Source of the DNA: Microbispora sp. NBC_01189
GTDB taxonomy: Bacteria > Actinomycetota > Actinomycetes > Streptosporangiales > Streptosporangiaceae
Direction of reading: 5' to 3'
NCBI RefSeq assembly: GCF_036010665.1
Contig: NZ_CP108581.1
Location: 4,073,501 to 4,137,500, forward strand
DNA length: 64,000 bases
The position numbers were made by a program, and so were the translations under genes. Positions 42,252-50,042 of this stretch are shown here, piece by piece. Position 1 is the first letter of the stretch, and each line of letters starts with the position of its first letter. The notes beneath the pieces were generated by a model. That model was given only the letters and a program-made list of their open reading frames with translations, had not been told where the DNA came from and searched no databases.

Positions 42252-43802
42252 ATCACCGTCGCCACCGCTACGGCGCCCGCAGTAGAGCTCGCCGGGATCA
42301 CCAAGAGGTTCCCGGGAGTCGTCGCCAACAGCGACATCCATCTCCGCGTCGCCCGAGGGCACATCCACGCCATCGTCGGCGAGAACGGCGCGGGCAAGTC
42401 CACGCTCATGAAGATCCTCTACGGGATGCAGCGTCCCGACGAGGGCGAGATCCGCGTCGACGGGTCGCCGGTGAGCTTCCACACCCCCGCCGACGCCATC
42501 TCCGCCGGCATCGGGATGGTCCACCAGCACTTCATGCTGGCCGACAACCTGACCGTGCTGGAGAACGTGGTGCTCGGCAGCGAGCCCCGGCGCGGCGGCC
42601 TCGCCCTCGACTTCGCCGCCGCGCGCAGGAAGATCAAGGAGATCTCCGACGCGTACGGCCTGGGCGTGCGGCCCGACGTGCCGGTGGAGGAGCTGGGGGT
42701 CGGCGACCGCCAGCGGGTGGAGATCCTCAAGGTGCTCTACCGGGGCGCCCGCATCCTGATCCTGGACGAGCCGACCGCCGTGCTCGTGCCGCACGAGGTG
42801 GACGAGCTGTTCGACAACCTGCGCGGCCTGGTCCGCGAGGGGCTGACGATCCTGTTCATCTCCCACAAGCTGGACGAGGTGCTGCGGGTCGCCGACGCGA
42901 TCACCGTCATCCGGCGGGGCACCACCGTCGCGACCGTGGACCCGGAGGACGTGACCTCCCGCAAGCTCGCCGAGCTCATGGTCGGCAGCGAGCTGCCCAG
43001 CCCGGAGACCCGCGAGTCGACCGTCACCGACGTCGTCGCCCTGTCCGTACGCGACCTGACCGTGCGCGACCTCACCGGGCGCACCGGCGACGGGCGGCCG
43101 GTGGTCGAGAACGTGAGCTTCGACATCCGCAAGGGCGAGGTGCTCGGCATCGCGGGCGTCGAGGGCAACGGCCAGGCGGAGCTGGTCGAGGCGATCATGG
43201 GCATGCGCCCCTGTGAGGTGACCGCGCTCACCCTCGGCGGAGCCGACATCTCCCACTGGTCGACGCTCAGACGGCGTGCTGGCGGGATCGGCTACATCCC
43301 CGAGGACCGTCACCGGCACGGCCTGCTGCTGGAGTCCCCACTGTGGGAGAACCGCATCCTCGGGCACCAGACCCGCAGGCCCAACGTCAAGGGCCCGTGG
43401 ATCGATCGCGCGGGCGCGCGGGCCGACACCCAGCGGATCGTCGAGGACTACGACGTCCGCACCCCGGGGATCGACGTGGACGCCGCCGCGCTGTCCGGCG
43501 GCAACCAGCAGAAACTGATCGTCGGCCGCGAGATGAGCGGCGACCCCGTGCTGCTCATCGCCAGCCATCCCACCCGCGGCGTCGACATCGGCGCGCAGGC
43601 GGCGATCTGGGACCATCTGCGCACCGCGCGCGCCGCCGGGCTGGCCGTACTGCTGATCTCCGCGGACCTGGACGAGCTGATCGGGCTGTCCGACACGCTC
43701 AAGGTGATCCTGCGCGGGAGGATCGTCGCCGACGTCGATCCCGCGAACGTGACGCCCGAGCAACTGGGCTCGGCGATGACCGGCGCCGGGGAGGGCGTAT
43801 GA
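42252..43802 (+). CDS. ABC transporter ATP-binding protein, nucleoside type (two ATPase domains), apparent ATC start
   Basis: The protein has 516 residues if it starts at ATC 42252. Domain 1 has GENGAGKSTLMK, VGDRQRVEI and LILDEPTA. Domain 2 has the degenerate GVEGNGQAELVE instead of a Walker A, then LSGGNQQKLIVGRE, as in RbsA/NupO-type proteins. No ATG, GTG or TTG exists in frame between the stop at 42204 and ATG 42408, which lies after the first Walker A and cannot be the true start. A strong AGGAGG sits 5 bp before ATC 42252, and the residues from there (ITVATATAPAVELAGITKRFPGVVAN) are the normal N-terminus. Either a rare AUC start or a base error. Confidence 0.88.
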   Translation: MTVATATAPAVELAGITKRFPGVVANSDIHLRVARGHIHAIVGENGAGKSTLMKILYGMQRPDEGEIRVDGSPVSFHTPADAISAGIGMVHQHFMLADNLTVLENVVLGSEPRRGGLALDFAAARRKIKEISDAYGLGVRPDVPVEELGVGDRQRVEILKVLYRGARILILDEPTAVLVPHEVDELFDNLRGLVREGLTILFISHKLDEVLRVADAITVIRRGTTVATVDPEDVTSRKLAELMVGSELPSPETRESTVTDVVALSVRDLTVRDLTGRTGDGRPVVENVSFDIRKGEVLGIAGVEGNGQAELVEAIMGMRPCEVTALTLGGADISHWSTLRRRAGGIGYIPEDRHRHGLLLESPLWENRILGHQTRRPNVKGPWIDRAGARADTQRIVEDYDVRTPGIDVDAAALSGGNQQKLIVGREMSGDPVLLIASHPTRGVDIGAQAAIWDHLRTARAAGLAVLLISADLDELIGLSDTLKVILRGRIVADVDPANVTPEQLGSAMTGAGEGV

Positions 43803-44929
43803 ACGGCTTCCTCGACCGGATGCTCGGCCGGGTCCGGCTGGGCGGCTGGCTCGCCGTGGCCGCGCCGGTCCTCGCGGTCGTCTTCGCGGTGCTGATCACG
43901 TCGGTGGTCCTGCTCATCGCCGGCAAGGAGCCGGTGGAGGCGTTCACCACGCTCGCCGACTACGGCACCCAGCCGCGGTCGATGGCCATGACTCTCAACA
44001 CCGGGGTCATGTACTACATCTCCGCGCTCGCGGTGGCCGTCGGCTTCCGGATGAACCTCTTCAACATCGGCGTGGACGGCCAGTATCGCCTCGCGGCCGT
44101 GGTCGCCGCCGCGGTCGGCGGCGCCGCCGTGGTCCCCGGCGTGCTCAACATCGTCCTCGTGGTCGTCTCCGCGGTGGTCGTCGGCGCCCTGTGGGCCGCG
44201 ATCGCCGGGCTGCTGCGGGTCTACCGGGGCGTGAGCGAGGTCATCTCGACCATCATGCTGAACGCGATCGCCACCGGCCTCGGGTCGTGGCTGGTCAGCG
44301 AGCACTTCGGCGTGCTGACCGGCAACGACCTCGGCACCCGGCCGATTCCCGACGACGCGCACATGCCGGGCATCCCGCTCATCGCGGGCACGCCGGTGCT
44401 GGTCAACGGGTTCATCGTGGTCGCGGTCCTCCTCGGCGTCGCGTACTGGGTCGTGCTCACCCGCACCCGGTTCGGCTTCGAGCTGCGGGCGACCGGCAAG
44501 TCCGAGTCCGCGGCGGTGGCCAGCGGGGTCAGCGTGAAGAAGATGATCGTCGTCACGATGGTCATGTCGGGGGCGATCGCCGGGCTGATCGGCATGCCGG
44601 AGCTGCTCGGCGCCTCCTACAAGTACAGCAACAACTTCCCGACCGACCTCGGCTTCACCGGGATCGCGATCGCCCTGCTCGGACGCAACAGCCCGGTCGG
44701 CATGGCGGTCGGCGCGCTGCTGTGGAGCTTCCTGTACAACTCCTCCAATCAGCTCCAGCTGCTCGACATCCCCAAGGAGATCGTCCAGATCATGCAGGGC
44801 GTCGTCGTGCTCTCCGTGATCATCGCGTACGAGCTGGTCCACCGGTACCGGATGGTGGCGGAACAGCGCCGGGTCGGCCGCCAGCTCGCCGCCCCGGCGG
44901 AGCCGCCGAAGGCGGAGGCGGCGGCATGA
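43799..44929 (+). CDS. ABC transporter permease, nucleoside type (1)
   Basis: The protein has 376 residues. ATG 43799 overlaps the ATPase stop by 4 bp. About nine hydrophobic segments and the family blocks GFRMNLFNIGVDGQYRLAA and SEVISTIMLNAIA identify the BPD_transp_2 / NupP-type permease. It forms one half of the membrane channel with the next permease. Confidence 0.9.
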   Translation: MNGFLDRMLGRVRLGGWLAVAAPVLAVVFAVLITSVVLLIAGKEPVEAFTTLADYGTQPRSMAMTLNTGVMYYISALAVAVGFRMNLFNIGVDGQYRLAAVVAAAVGGAAVVPGVLNIVLVVVSAVVVGALWAAIAGLLRVYRGVSEVISTIMLNAIATGLGSWLVSEHFGVLTGNDLGTRPIPDDAHMPGIPLIAGTPVLVNGFIVVAVLLGVAYWVVLTRTRFGFELRATGKSESAAVASGVSVKKMIVVTMVMSGAIAGLIGMPELLGASYKYSNNFPTDLGFTGIAIALLGRNSPVGMAVGALLWSFLYNSSNQLQLLDIPKEIVQIMQGVVVLSVIIAYELVHRYRMVAEQRRVGRQLAAPAEPPKAEAAA

Positions 44930-44991
44930 GCGAGCGAAGCGAGCGAATCGGTGAACGCGGCGCGGCGGACGAGATCGAGGAGACGGCATGA
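44926..44991 (+). CDS. 21-codon linker ORF (MSERSER type) between the two permeases
   Basis: ATG 44926 overlaps the first permease stop and TGA 44989-44991 overlaps the ATG of the second. It begins MSERSERIGER and rests on the palindromic repeat GAGCGAGCGAAGCGAGCGAA (44929-44948), a type scattered in actinobacterial intergenic DNA. It may keep the two permeases translationally coupled across the 58-bp gap. The peptide itself is probably without function. Confidence 0.35.
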   Translation: MSERSERIGERGAADEIEETA

Positions 44992-46259
44992 CGGCGACGG
45001 ACCTTCCGGTTGAGCGTCCGGTCGAGACGCCTCCGGCGCGGCGCTTCCGGCTGTCGGCGCCGATGCTCCTGCTCGGGCTGGCCGGGCTGGTGGTGCTGCT
45101 GTCGGTCGCGCGCCTGGTGACCGGCGCGAACGACATCACGTCGGCGGGCACGGTCGGCACCGCGCTCAGCTTCGCCGTGCCGATCGGGCTCGCCGGGCTC
45201 GGTGGCCTGTGGTCGGAGCGGGCCGGCGTGGTCAACATCGGCCTTGAAGGCATGATGGTGCTCGGCACGTGGTTCGGCGCCTGGGGCGCGCTCCAGTTCC
45301 ACAACCCCTGGGCGGGCGTGCTCACCGGGGCCATCGGCGGAGCGCTGGGCGCGGCGATCCACGCGGTCGCCACCGTGACCTTCGGCGTCGACCACATCAT
45401 CTCCGGCGTCGCGATCAACATCGTCGGCCTCGGCTTCACGCAGTACCTGTCCCAGCTCGTCTTCGACGGCATGCCGGGCGGCGGCACGAAGAACTCCCCG
45501 CCGCTGCCGGATCTGGGCACGGTGAGCCTGGGCTTCCTCGACGACCCGCTGCGGACGGTCGAGGCCACGCACTGGTTCGTATTGTCCGACTTCGCGGGCG
45601 TGCTGCGGGGCATCACCCAGGGCGTGTCCTGGTTCACGATCCTGGCGATCCTGCTGGTCCCGCTGTCGTTCTACGTCCTGTGGCGCACGCCCTTCGGGCT
45701 GCGCCTGCGGGCGTGCGGCGAGCGGCCGGTCGCGGCCGAGTCGCTGGGCGTGAACGTCTACCGCTACAAGTGGGCCGCGGTGCTCGTCTCCGGCCTGCTC
45801 GCCGGGCTCGGCGGCGCGTTCCTGTCGCTGGTGGCCGCCGGCATCTACCGGGACGGCCAGACGGGCGGGCGCGGCTACATCGGGCTCGCCGCCATGATCT
45901 TCGGCAACTGGCGGCCGGGCGGGCTCGCCGGGGGCGCCGCGCTGTTCGGCTACACCGACGCGCTCCAGCTCCGCCAGGGCGGCATCTCGGTGCACGCGCT
46001 GCTGCTGGTGGTCGCGCTGCTGCTCGCCGCGATGGCGGTCTACCAGCTCGTACGGCAGCGGCGGGGGGTCGCGGCGCTGGTCACCGGGCTCGTGGCGCTC
46101 GCGGTGTTCGCGATCTTCGCCCTGACGGACACCGTTCCGGAGCAGTTCACCTCGTTCACCCCCCACCTGACCACACTGCTGGTGTTGTCGCTGGCCTCAC
46201 AGCGGCTGCGCATGCCGGCGGCCGACGGAGTCCCGTATCGGAGGGGGCAGGCGAAATGA
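44988..46259 (+). CDS. ABC transporter permease, nucleoside type (2)
   Basis: The protein has 423 residues. About ten hydrophobic segments, with GLWSERAGVVNIGLEGMMVLGTWFGAWGA and VDHIISGVAINIVGLGFTQYL, identify the second BPD_transp_2 / NupQ-type subunit. It pairs with the permease at 43799. The C-terminal extension with two extra helices (about 335-400) is longer than in many relatives. The stop overlaps the cdd ATG. Confidence 0.9.
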   Translation: MTATDLPVERPVETPPARRFRLSAPMLLLGLAGLVVLLSVARLVTGANDITSAGTVGTALSFAVPIGLAGLGGLWSERAGVVNIGLEGMMVLGTWFGAWGALQFHNPWAGVLTGAIGGALGAAIHAVATVTFGVDHIISGVAINIVGLGFTQYLSQLVFDGMPGGGTKNSPPLPDLGTVSLGFLDDPLRTVEATHWFVLSDFAGVLRGITQGVSWFTILAILLVPLSFYVLWRTPFGLRLRACGERPVAAESLGVNVYRYKWAAVLVSGLLAGLGGAFLSLVAAGIYRDGQTGGRGYIGLAAMIFGNWRPGGLAGGAALFGYTDALQLRQGGISVHALLLVVALLLAAMAVYQLVRQRRGVAALVTGLVALAVFAIFALTDTVPEQFTSFTPHLTTLLVLSLASQRLRMPAADGVPYRRGQAK

Positions 46260-46645
46260 CCATCGACTGGGAGGCGCTGCGCGAGGCGGCCCGCGAGGCC
46301 ATGACCCACGCGTACGCGCCGTACTCGAAGTTCCCGGTGGGGGCGGCGGCGCTCGTCGACGACGGCCGGATCGTGACCGGCTGCAACGTGGAGAACGCGT
46401 CGTACGGCGTCGGGCTGTGCGCCGAGTGCGGGCTCGTCTCGGCGCTGCACGCGAGCGGCGGCGGGCGGCTGGTGGCCTTCACCTGCGTGGACGGCCACGG
46501 CGAGCTGCTGATGCCGTGCGGGCGCTGCCGCCAGCTGCTGTTCGAGCACGGCGGCGCCGATCTGCTGGTGGAGACGCCAGACGGCCCGATGCGGATGGCG
46601 GACTTCCTGCCGTTCGCCTTCGGGCCCGACGACCTTTCGCGATAA
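46256..46645 (+). CDS. cdd: cytidine deaminase
   Basis: The protein has 129 residues, the small tetrameric type. Zinc site: CAECG (about 54) and PCGRCRQ (about 88), with the catalytic Glu in CAE. The N-terminus AYAPYSKFPVGAAAL and GCNVENASYG bind the nucleoside. It turns (deoxy)cytidine into (deoxy)uridine, feeding the thymidine phosphorylase encoded next. ATG 46256 overlaps the permease stop. Confidence 0.95.
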   Translation: MTIDWEALREAAREAMTHAYAPYSKFPVGAAALVDDGRIVTGCNVENASYGVGLCAECGLVSALHASGGGRLVAFTCVDGHGELLMPCGRCRQLLFEHGGADLLVETPDGPMRMADFLPFAFGPDDLSR

Positions 46646-46655
46646 AGGGGGAGAT

Positions 46656-47942
46656 GTGGGGTTCGACGCGATCGAGGTCATCGTCGCCAAGCGGGACCGC
46701 GGCGAGCTGTCGGCCGCCCAGATCGACTGGGTGATCGACGCGTACACGCGGGGCGAGGTGGCCGACGAGCAGATGTCGGCGCTGCTGATGGCGATCCTGC
46801 TGAACGGCATGAACCGCCGGGAGATCGCGGACTGGACCCAGGCCATGATCAGGTCGGGGGAGCGGATGGACTGGTCCGCCCTCGACCGGCCCACCGCCGA
46901 CAAGCACTCCACCGGCGGGGTCGGGGACAAGATCACGCTGCCGCTGGCGCCGCTGGTCGCCGCGTGCGGGGCGTACGTGCCGCAGCTGTCCGGGCGCGGC
47001 CTCGGGCACACCGGCGGCACGCTGGACAAGCTGGAGTCGATCCCCGGCTGGCGGGCGTCCCTGTCGAACGACGAGATGCTCGCCGTGATCCGCTCGGCCG
47101 GGGCGGTCGTCTGCGCGGCGGGCGCGGGCCTCGCGCCGGCCGACAAGAAGCTCTACGCGCTGCGCGACGTCACCGGCACGGTCGAGTCGATCCCGCTGAT
47201 CGCCTCGTCGATCATGTCCAAGAAGATCGCCGAGGGTACGGGGTCGCTCGTGCTCGACGTGAAGGCCGGCTCGGGCGCGTTCATGAAGAACGTGGACGAC
47301 GCCCGGGAGCTGGCCCGGGCGATGGTCGAGCTCGGCACCGACGCCGGGGTGCGCACGGTCGCCCTGCTGACCGCGATGGACCGGCCGCTCGGCCTGAAGG
47401 TGGGCAACGCGCTGGAGGTCGAGGAGTCCGTCGAGGTACTCGCCGGTGGCGGCCCGGCCGACGTGGCCGAGCTCACCGTACGGCTGGCCCGGGAGATGCT
47501 GGAGGCCGCCGCCGTGCCGGGCGCCCGGGACCCCGAGCAGGCGCTCAAGGACGGTTCGGCGATGGACGCCTGGCGGCGCATGATCGTCGCGCAGGGCGGT
47601 GACCCGGACGCGCCGCTGCCGAAGGCCGCGGAGTCGGCCGTGGTGACCGCTCCCGCGTCGGGCACGCTGCGCACGCTCGACGCGCTCAGCGTCGGCCTGG
47701 CGGCCTGGCGGCTCGGCGCCGGACGGGCCCGCAAGGAGGATCCGGTGTCGCCGGGCGCGGGCGTCGTCCTGCACGCCAAGCCCGGCGACGAGGTCCGGGC
47801 GGGCGGCCCGCTGATGACCCTGTACGCCGATGAGCCCGGCCGGTTCGACCGGGCCCTCCAGGCGCTTGAGGGGGCGTACGAGATAGGCGACCAGGGCGGC
47901 GCCGACCTCCTCCCGCTGGTGATCGACCGCCTCACCGCCTGA
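46656..47942 (+). CDS. deoA: thymidine phosphorylase
   Basis: The protein has 428 residues from GTG 46656 with AAAGGGGGAG before it. The family signature SGRGLGHTGGTLDKLES is at about residues 111-127; DKHSTGGVGDK and the C-terminal barrel-sandwich domain (VVLHAKPGDEVRAGGPLMTLY) are present. It splits thymidine or deoxyuridine with phosphate to base and deoxyribose 1-phosphate, which PmmB (57247) may then use. Last gene of the nucleoside operon. Confidence 0.95.
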   Translation: MGFDAIEVIVAKRDRGELSAAQIDWVIDAYTRGEVADEQMSALLMAILLNGMNRREIADWTQAMIRSGERMDWSALDRPTADKHSTGGVGDKITLPLAPLVAACGAYVPQLSGRGLGHTGGTLDKLESIPGWRASLSNDEMLAVIRSAGAVVCAAGAGLAPADKKLYALRDVTGTVESIPLIASSIMSKKIAEGTGSLVLDVKAGSGAFMKNVDDARELARAMVELGTDAGVRTVALLTAMDRPLGLKVGNALEVEESVEVLAGGGPADVAELTVRLAREMLEAAAVPGARDPEQALKDGSAMDAWRRMIVAQGGDPDAPLPKAAESAVVTAPASGTLRTLDALSVGLAAWRLGAGRARKEDPVSPGAGVVLHAKPGDEVRAGGPLMTLYADEPGRFDRALQALEGAYEIGDQGGADLLPLVIDRLTA

Positions 47943-48010
47943 CCGGTCCGGCGGTCACGGGCGAGGCGCTTCCGGAGTTCACGCCGCTCTTCACCGTCGG
48001 GTCCGCGCAG

Positions 48011-49124
48011 GTGGCGGCGTCGACGGTGAGCGGCCTCGCGCTCGGCACGCTCGTGTACGGGACGACGCGGTCGCCGCTGCTGTCGGCGCTGAGTATGTTC
48101 GGCGCCTCCTTCTCCCAGGTGCTCGGGGCGGTGGCGCTGATGTCGGCGGCCGACCGGCTGCCCCCGCGCGCCGCGATGACGGGCCTGGCGCTGGTGTTCT
48201 GCGCCGGCACGGTCGTGCTCGCCGTGCCCGGCCTGCCGCTGTGGGCGCTGTTCGCCGTCGTCCTCGGAATGGGGCTCGCCGCGTCCCTCGGCGGCGGCGT
48301 CCGCTTCGGGCTGCTCAACGAGATCCTGCCCAAAGACGGATACCTGCTGGGCCGTTCGGTGCTCAACATGTCGGTCGGCGTCCAGCAGATCGTGGGTTTC
48401 GCCGCCGGGGGCGTGCTCGTCACCGCCTTCTCCCCGCGCGGCACCCTGCTCGTGGGGGCGGCGCTGGATCTCGCCGCCGCCGTCGCCCGGTTCGGGCTCG
48501 CCGCCCGCCCGCCCCGGGCGCAGGGACGGCCCTCGCCCGCCGAGACCTGGCGGACCAACCGGAGGCTGTGGTCGTCGCCTGCGCGCCGTCACCTGTATCT
48601 GGCTGTGGGTGCCGAACGGCCTGATCGTCGGCTGCGAGTCGCTGTACGTCGCGTACGACCCCCGGCACGCCGGGACGCTGTTCGCCTCCGCCGCCGCGGG
48701 CATGCTGGCGGGAGACACCCTGGTGGGGCGGTTCGTCCCGAAGTGGTGGCGCGAGCGGCTGAGCGCTCCGCTGCGGCTGCTGCTGGCCGTGCCGTACCTG
48801 GTCTTCCTCCTGCACCCGGCCCTGCCGCTCGCGGTCGCGGCCGTGGTGCTCGCCTCGGCCGGATACGCGGCCGGGCTGCTCCTCCAGGAATGCCTCCTGG
48901 CCGTCACCCCGGAGAAGATGAGCGGGCAGGCGCTGGGTCTCCAGTCGTGCGGCACGATGACCATGCAGGGGGTCGGCGCCGCGCTCGCCGGCTCCGTCGC
49001 CCAGTTCACCTCGGCCTCGGCCGCCATGGCCGCGCTGGCCGCTGTCTCCGTAGCGGTCACCCTGGCCCTGGCGCCTGGTCTGCGTCCCGAGGGCTATGGG
49101 AAAGTCTCCTGTGCGCGGACATGA
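48011..49124 (+). pseudogene. MFS transporter gene with a frameshift
   Basis: GTG 48011 opens about 195 residues of MFS-like sequence (ALSMFGASFSQVLGAVALMSAADRLPPRAAMTG...). Near 48597 the expected LYLALWVPNGL is disrupted: the first frame runs into Arg-rich nonsense, while WLWVPNGLIVGCESLYVAY...VTPEKMSGQALGLQSCGTMTMQGVG continues in another frame to the stop at 49124. Together the parts make a 370-residue, 10-12 helix transporter. An in-frame region before 48011 (PEFTPLFTVGSAQ) also belongs, but no start codon is clear. It could be a true pseudogene or a base error. Confidence 0.65.
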
Positions 49125-49173
49125 GGGCTTCGTGACCGGCGGTGCCGGGGCGGGCCACGACGGAGGGGGGCAC

Positions 49174-50019
49174 GTGTCCAGAGATATCCGGCATGTCGAG
49201 ATCGGCGTCGCCGATCTGGCCCGTTCGCTCGACTTCTACCGCGATCTGCTGGATCTCACCCCCGGCGAGGGTCCGGCGGAGAGTCCGGGCGTCGCGTGGC
49301 TGTCGGCGGGTCCCGTGCTGCTCAAGCTGGTCGAGACGGGCGACGGCGACCTCGGCGGCTGGGTGAACGACGACCTCCAGCGCGGCATCCGGCACATCGG
49401 CTTCAAGGTCGGCGACGTCGACCTGCGGGCCGAGCGCGTACGCGACGCGGGGGTGCCCTTCACGCTCCCGCCGCTCGACGCGGTCGGCGGCGTGCGGATC
49501 GCGTTCTTCCAGGACCCGGACGGCACACACCTGGAGATCACCGACAACTACCTGCGGTATCACCGCGTCGCCTCGCCCGAACTGGCGGAACGCGAACGGC
49601 TGGCCACCCTGAGCAGGCCGCGTACGGCGCCGCCGGTCTTCGACCACGTGGCGGTCACGTGGGGCGGGCTCGACGCCGCGCTCGCCTTCTACCGCGACAC
49701 GCTCGGATACGAGGTGATCGGCCAGATCGCGCAGGACGAGGACCCCCGGGGCTTCCTGATCACCTATCTGCTGGCCGGGCCGGCCGTGCTGGAGGTGTTC
49801 ACGTTCACCGCGGCCACGACGCCGAGCCCGTGGACCGCCGACCCGACAGCCGACCCGACGGCCCACCCCGGCCGCCGCGGCTTCCGGCACGTCGCCGTCG
49901 CCGTGGACGACCCCGAGAAGGAGGCCGGAAGGCTCGTCGCGTCCGGCGCCCGGGTCGCGGCGGACGGGCTGCTCGTCGACCCGGACGGCGTCCCGCTCGC
50001 CCTCACGGGCACCGCCTGA
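49174..50019 (+). CDS. two-domain VOC (glyoxalase/dioxygenase fold) protein
   Basis: The protein has 281 residues from GTG 49174 (GGAGGGGGG just upstream); 49096 is a possible earlier start. Two VOC modules occupy about 3-125 (HVEIGVADLARSLDFYRDLL ... FFQDPDGTHLEITDN) and 150-280 (FDHVAVTWGGLDAALAFYRDTLGYEVIG ... RHVAVAVDDPEKEAGRL). Each has the His/Glu metal positions. Similar proteins are extradiol dioxygenases or lyases of aromatic breakdown; the substrate here is unknown. Confidence 0.8.
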   Translation: MSRDIRHVEIGVADLARSLDFYRDLLDLTPGEGPAESPGVAWLSAGPVLLKLVETGDGDLGGWVNDDLQRGIRHIGFKVGDVDLRAERVRDAGVPFTLPPLDAVGGVRIAFFQDPDGTHLEITDNYLRYHRVASPELAERERLATLSRPRTAPPVFDHVAVTWGGLDAALAFYRDTLGYEVIGQIAQDEDPRGFLITYLLAGPAVLEVFTFTAATTPSPWTADPTADPTAHPGRRGFRHVAVAVDDPEKEAGRLVASGARVAADGLLVDPDGVPLALTGTA

Positions 50020-50042
50020 CCGACCCGCTCCGGCCGTACGGG

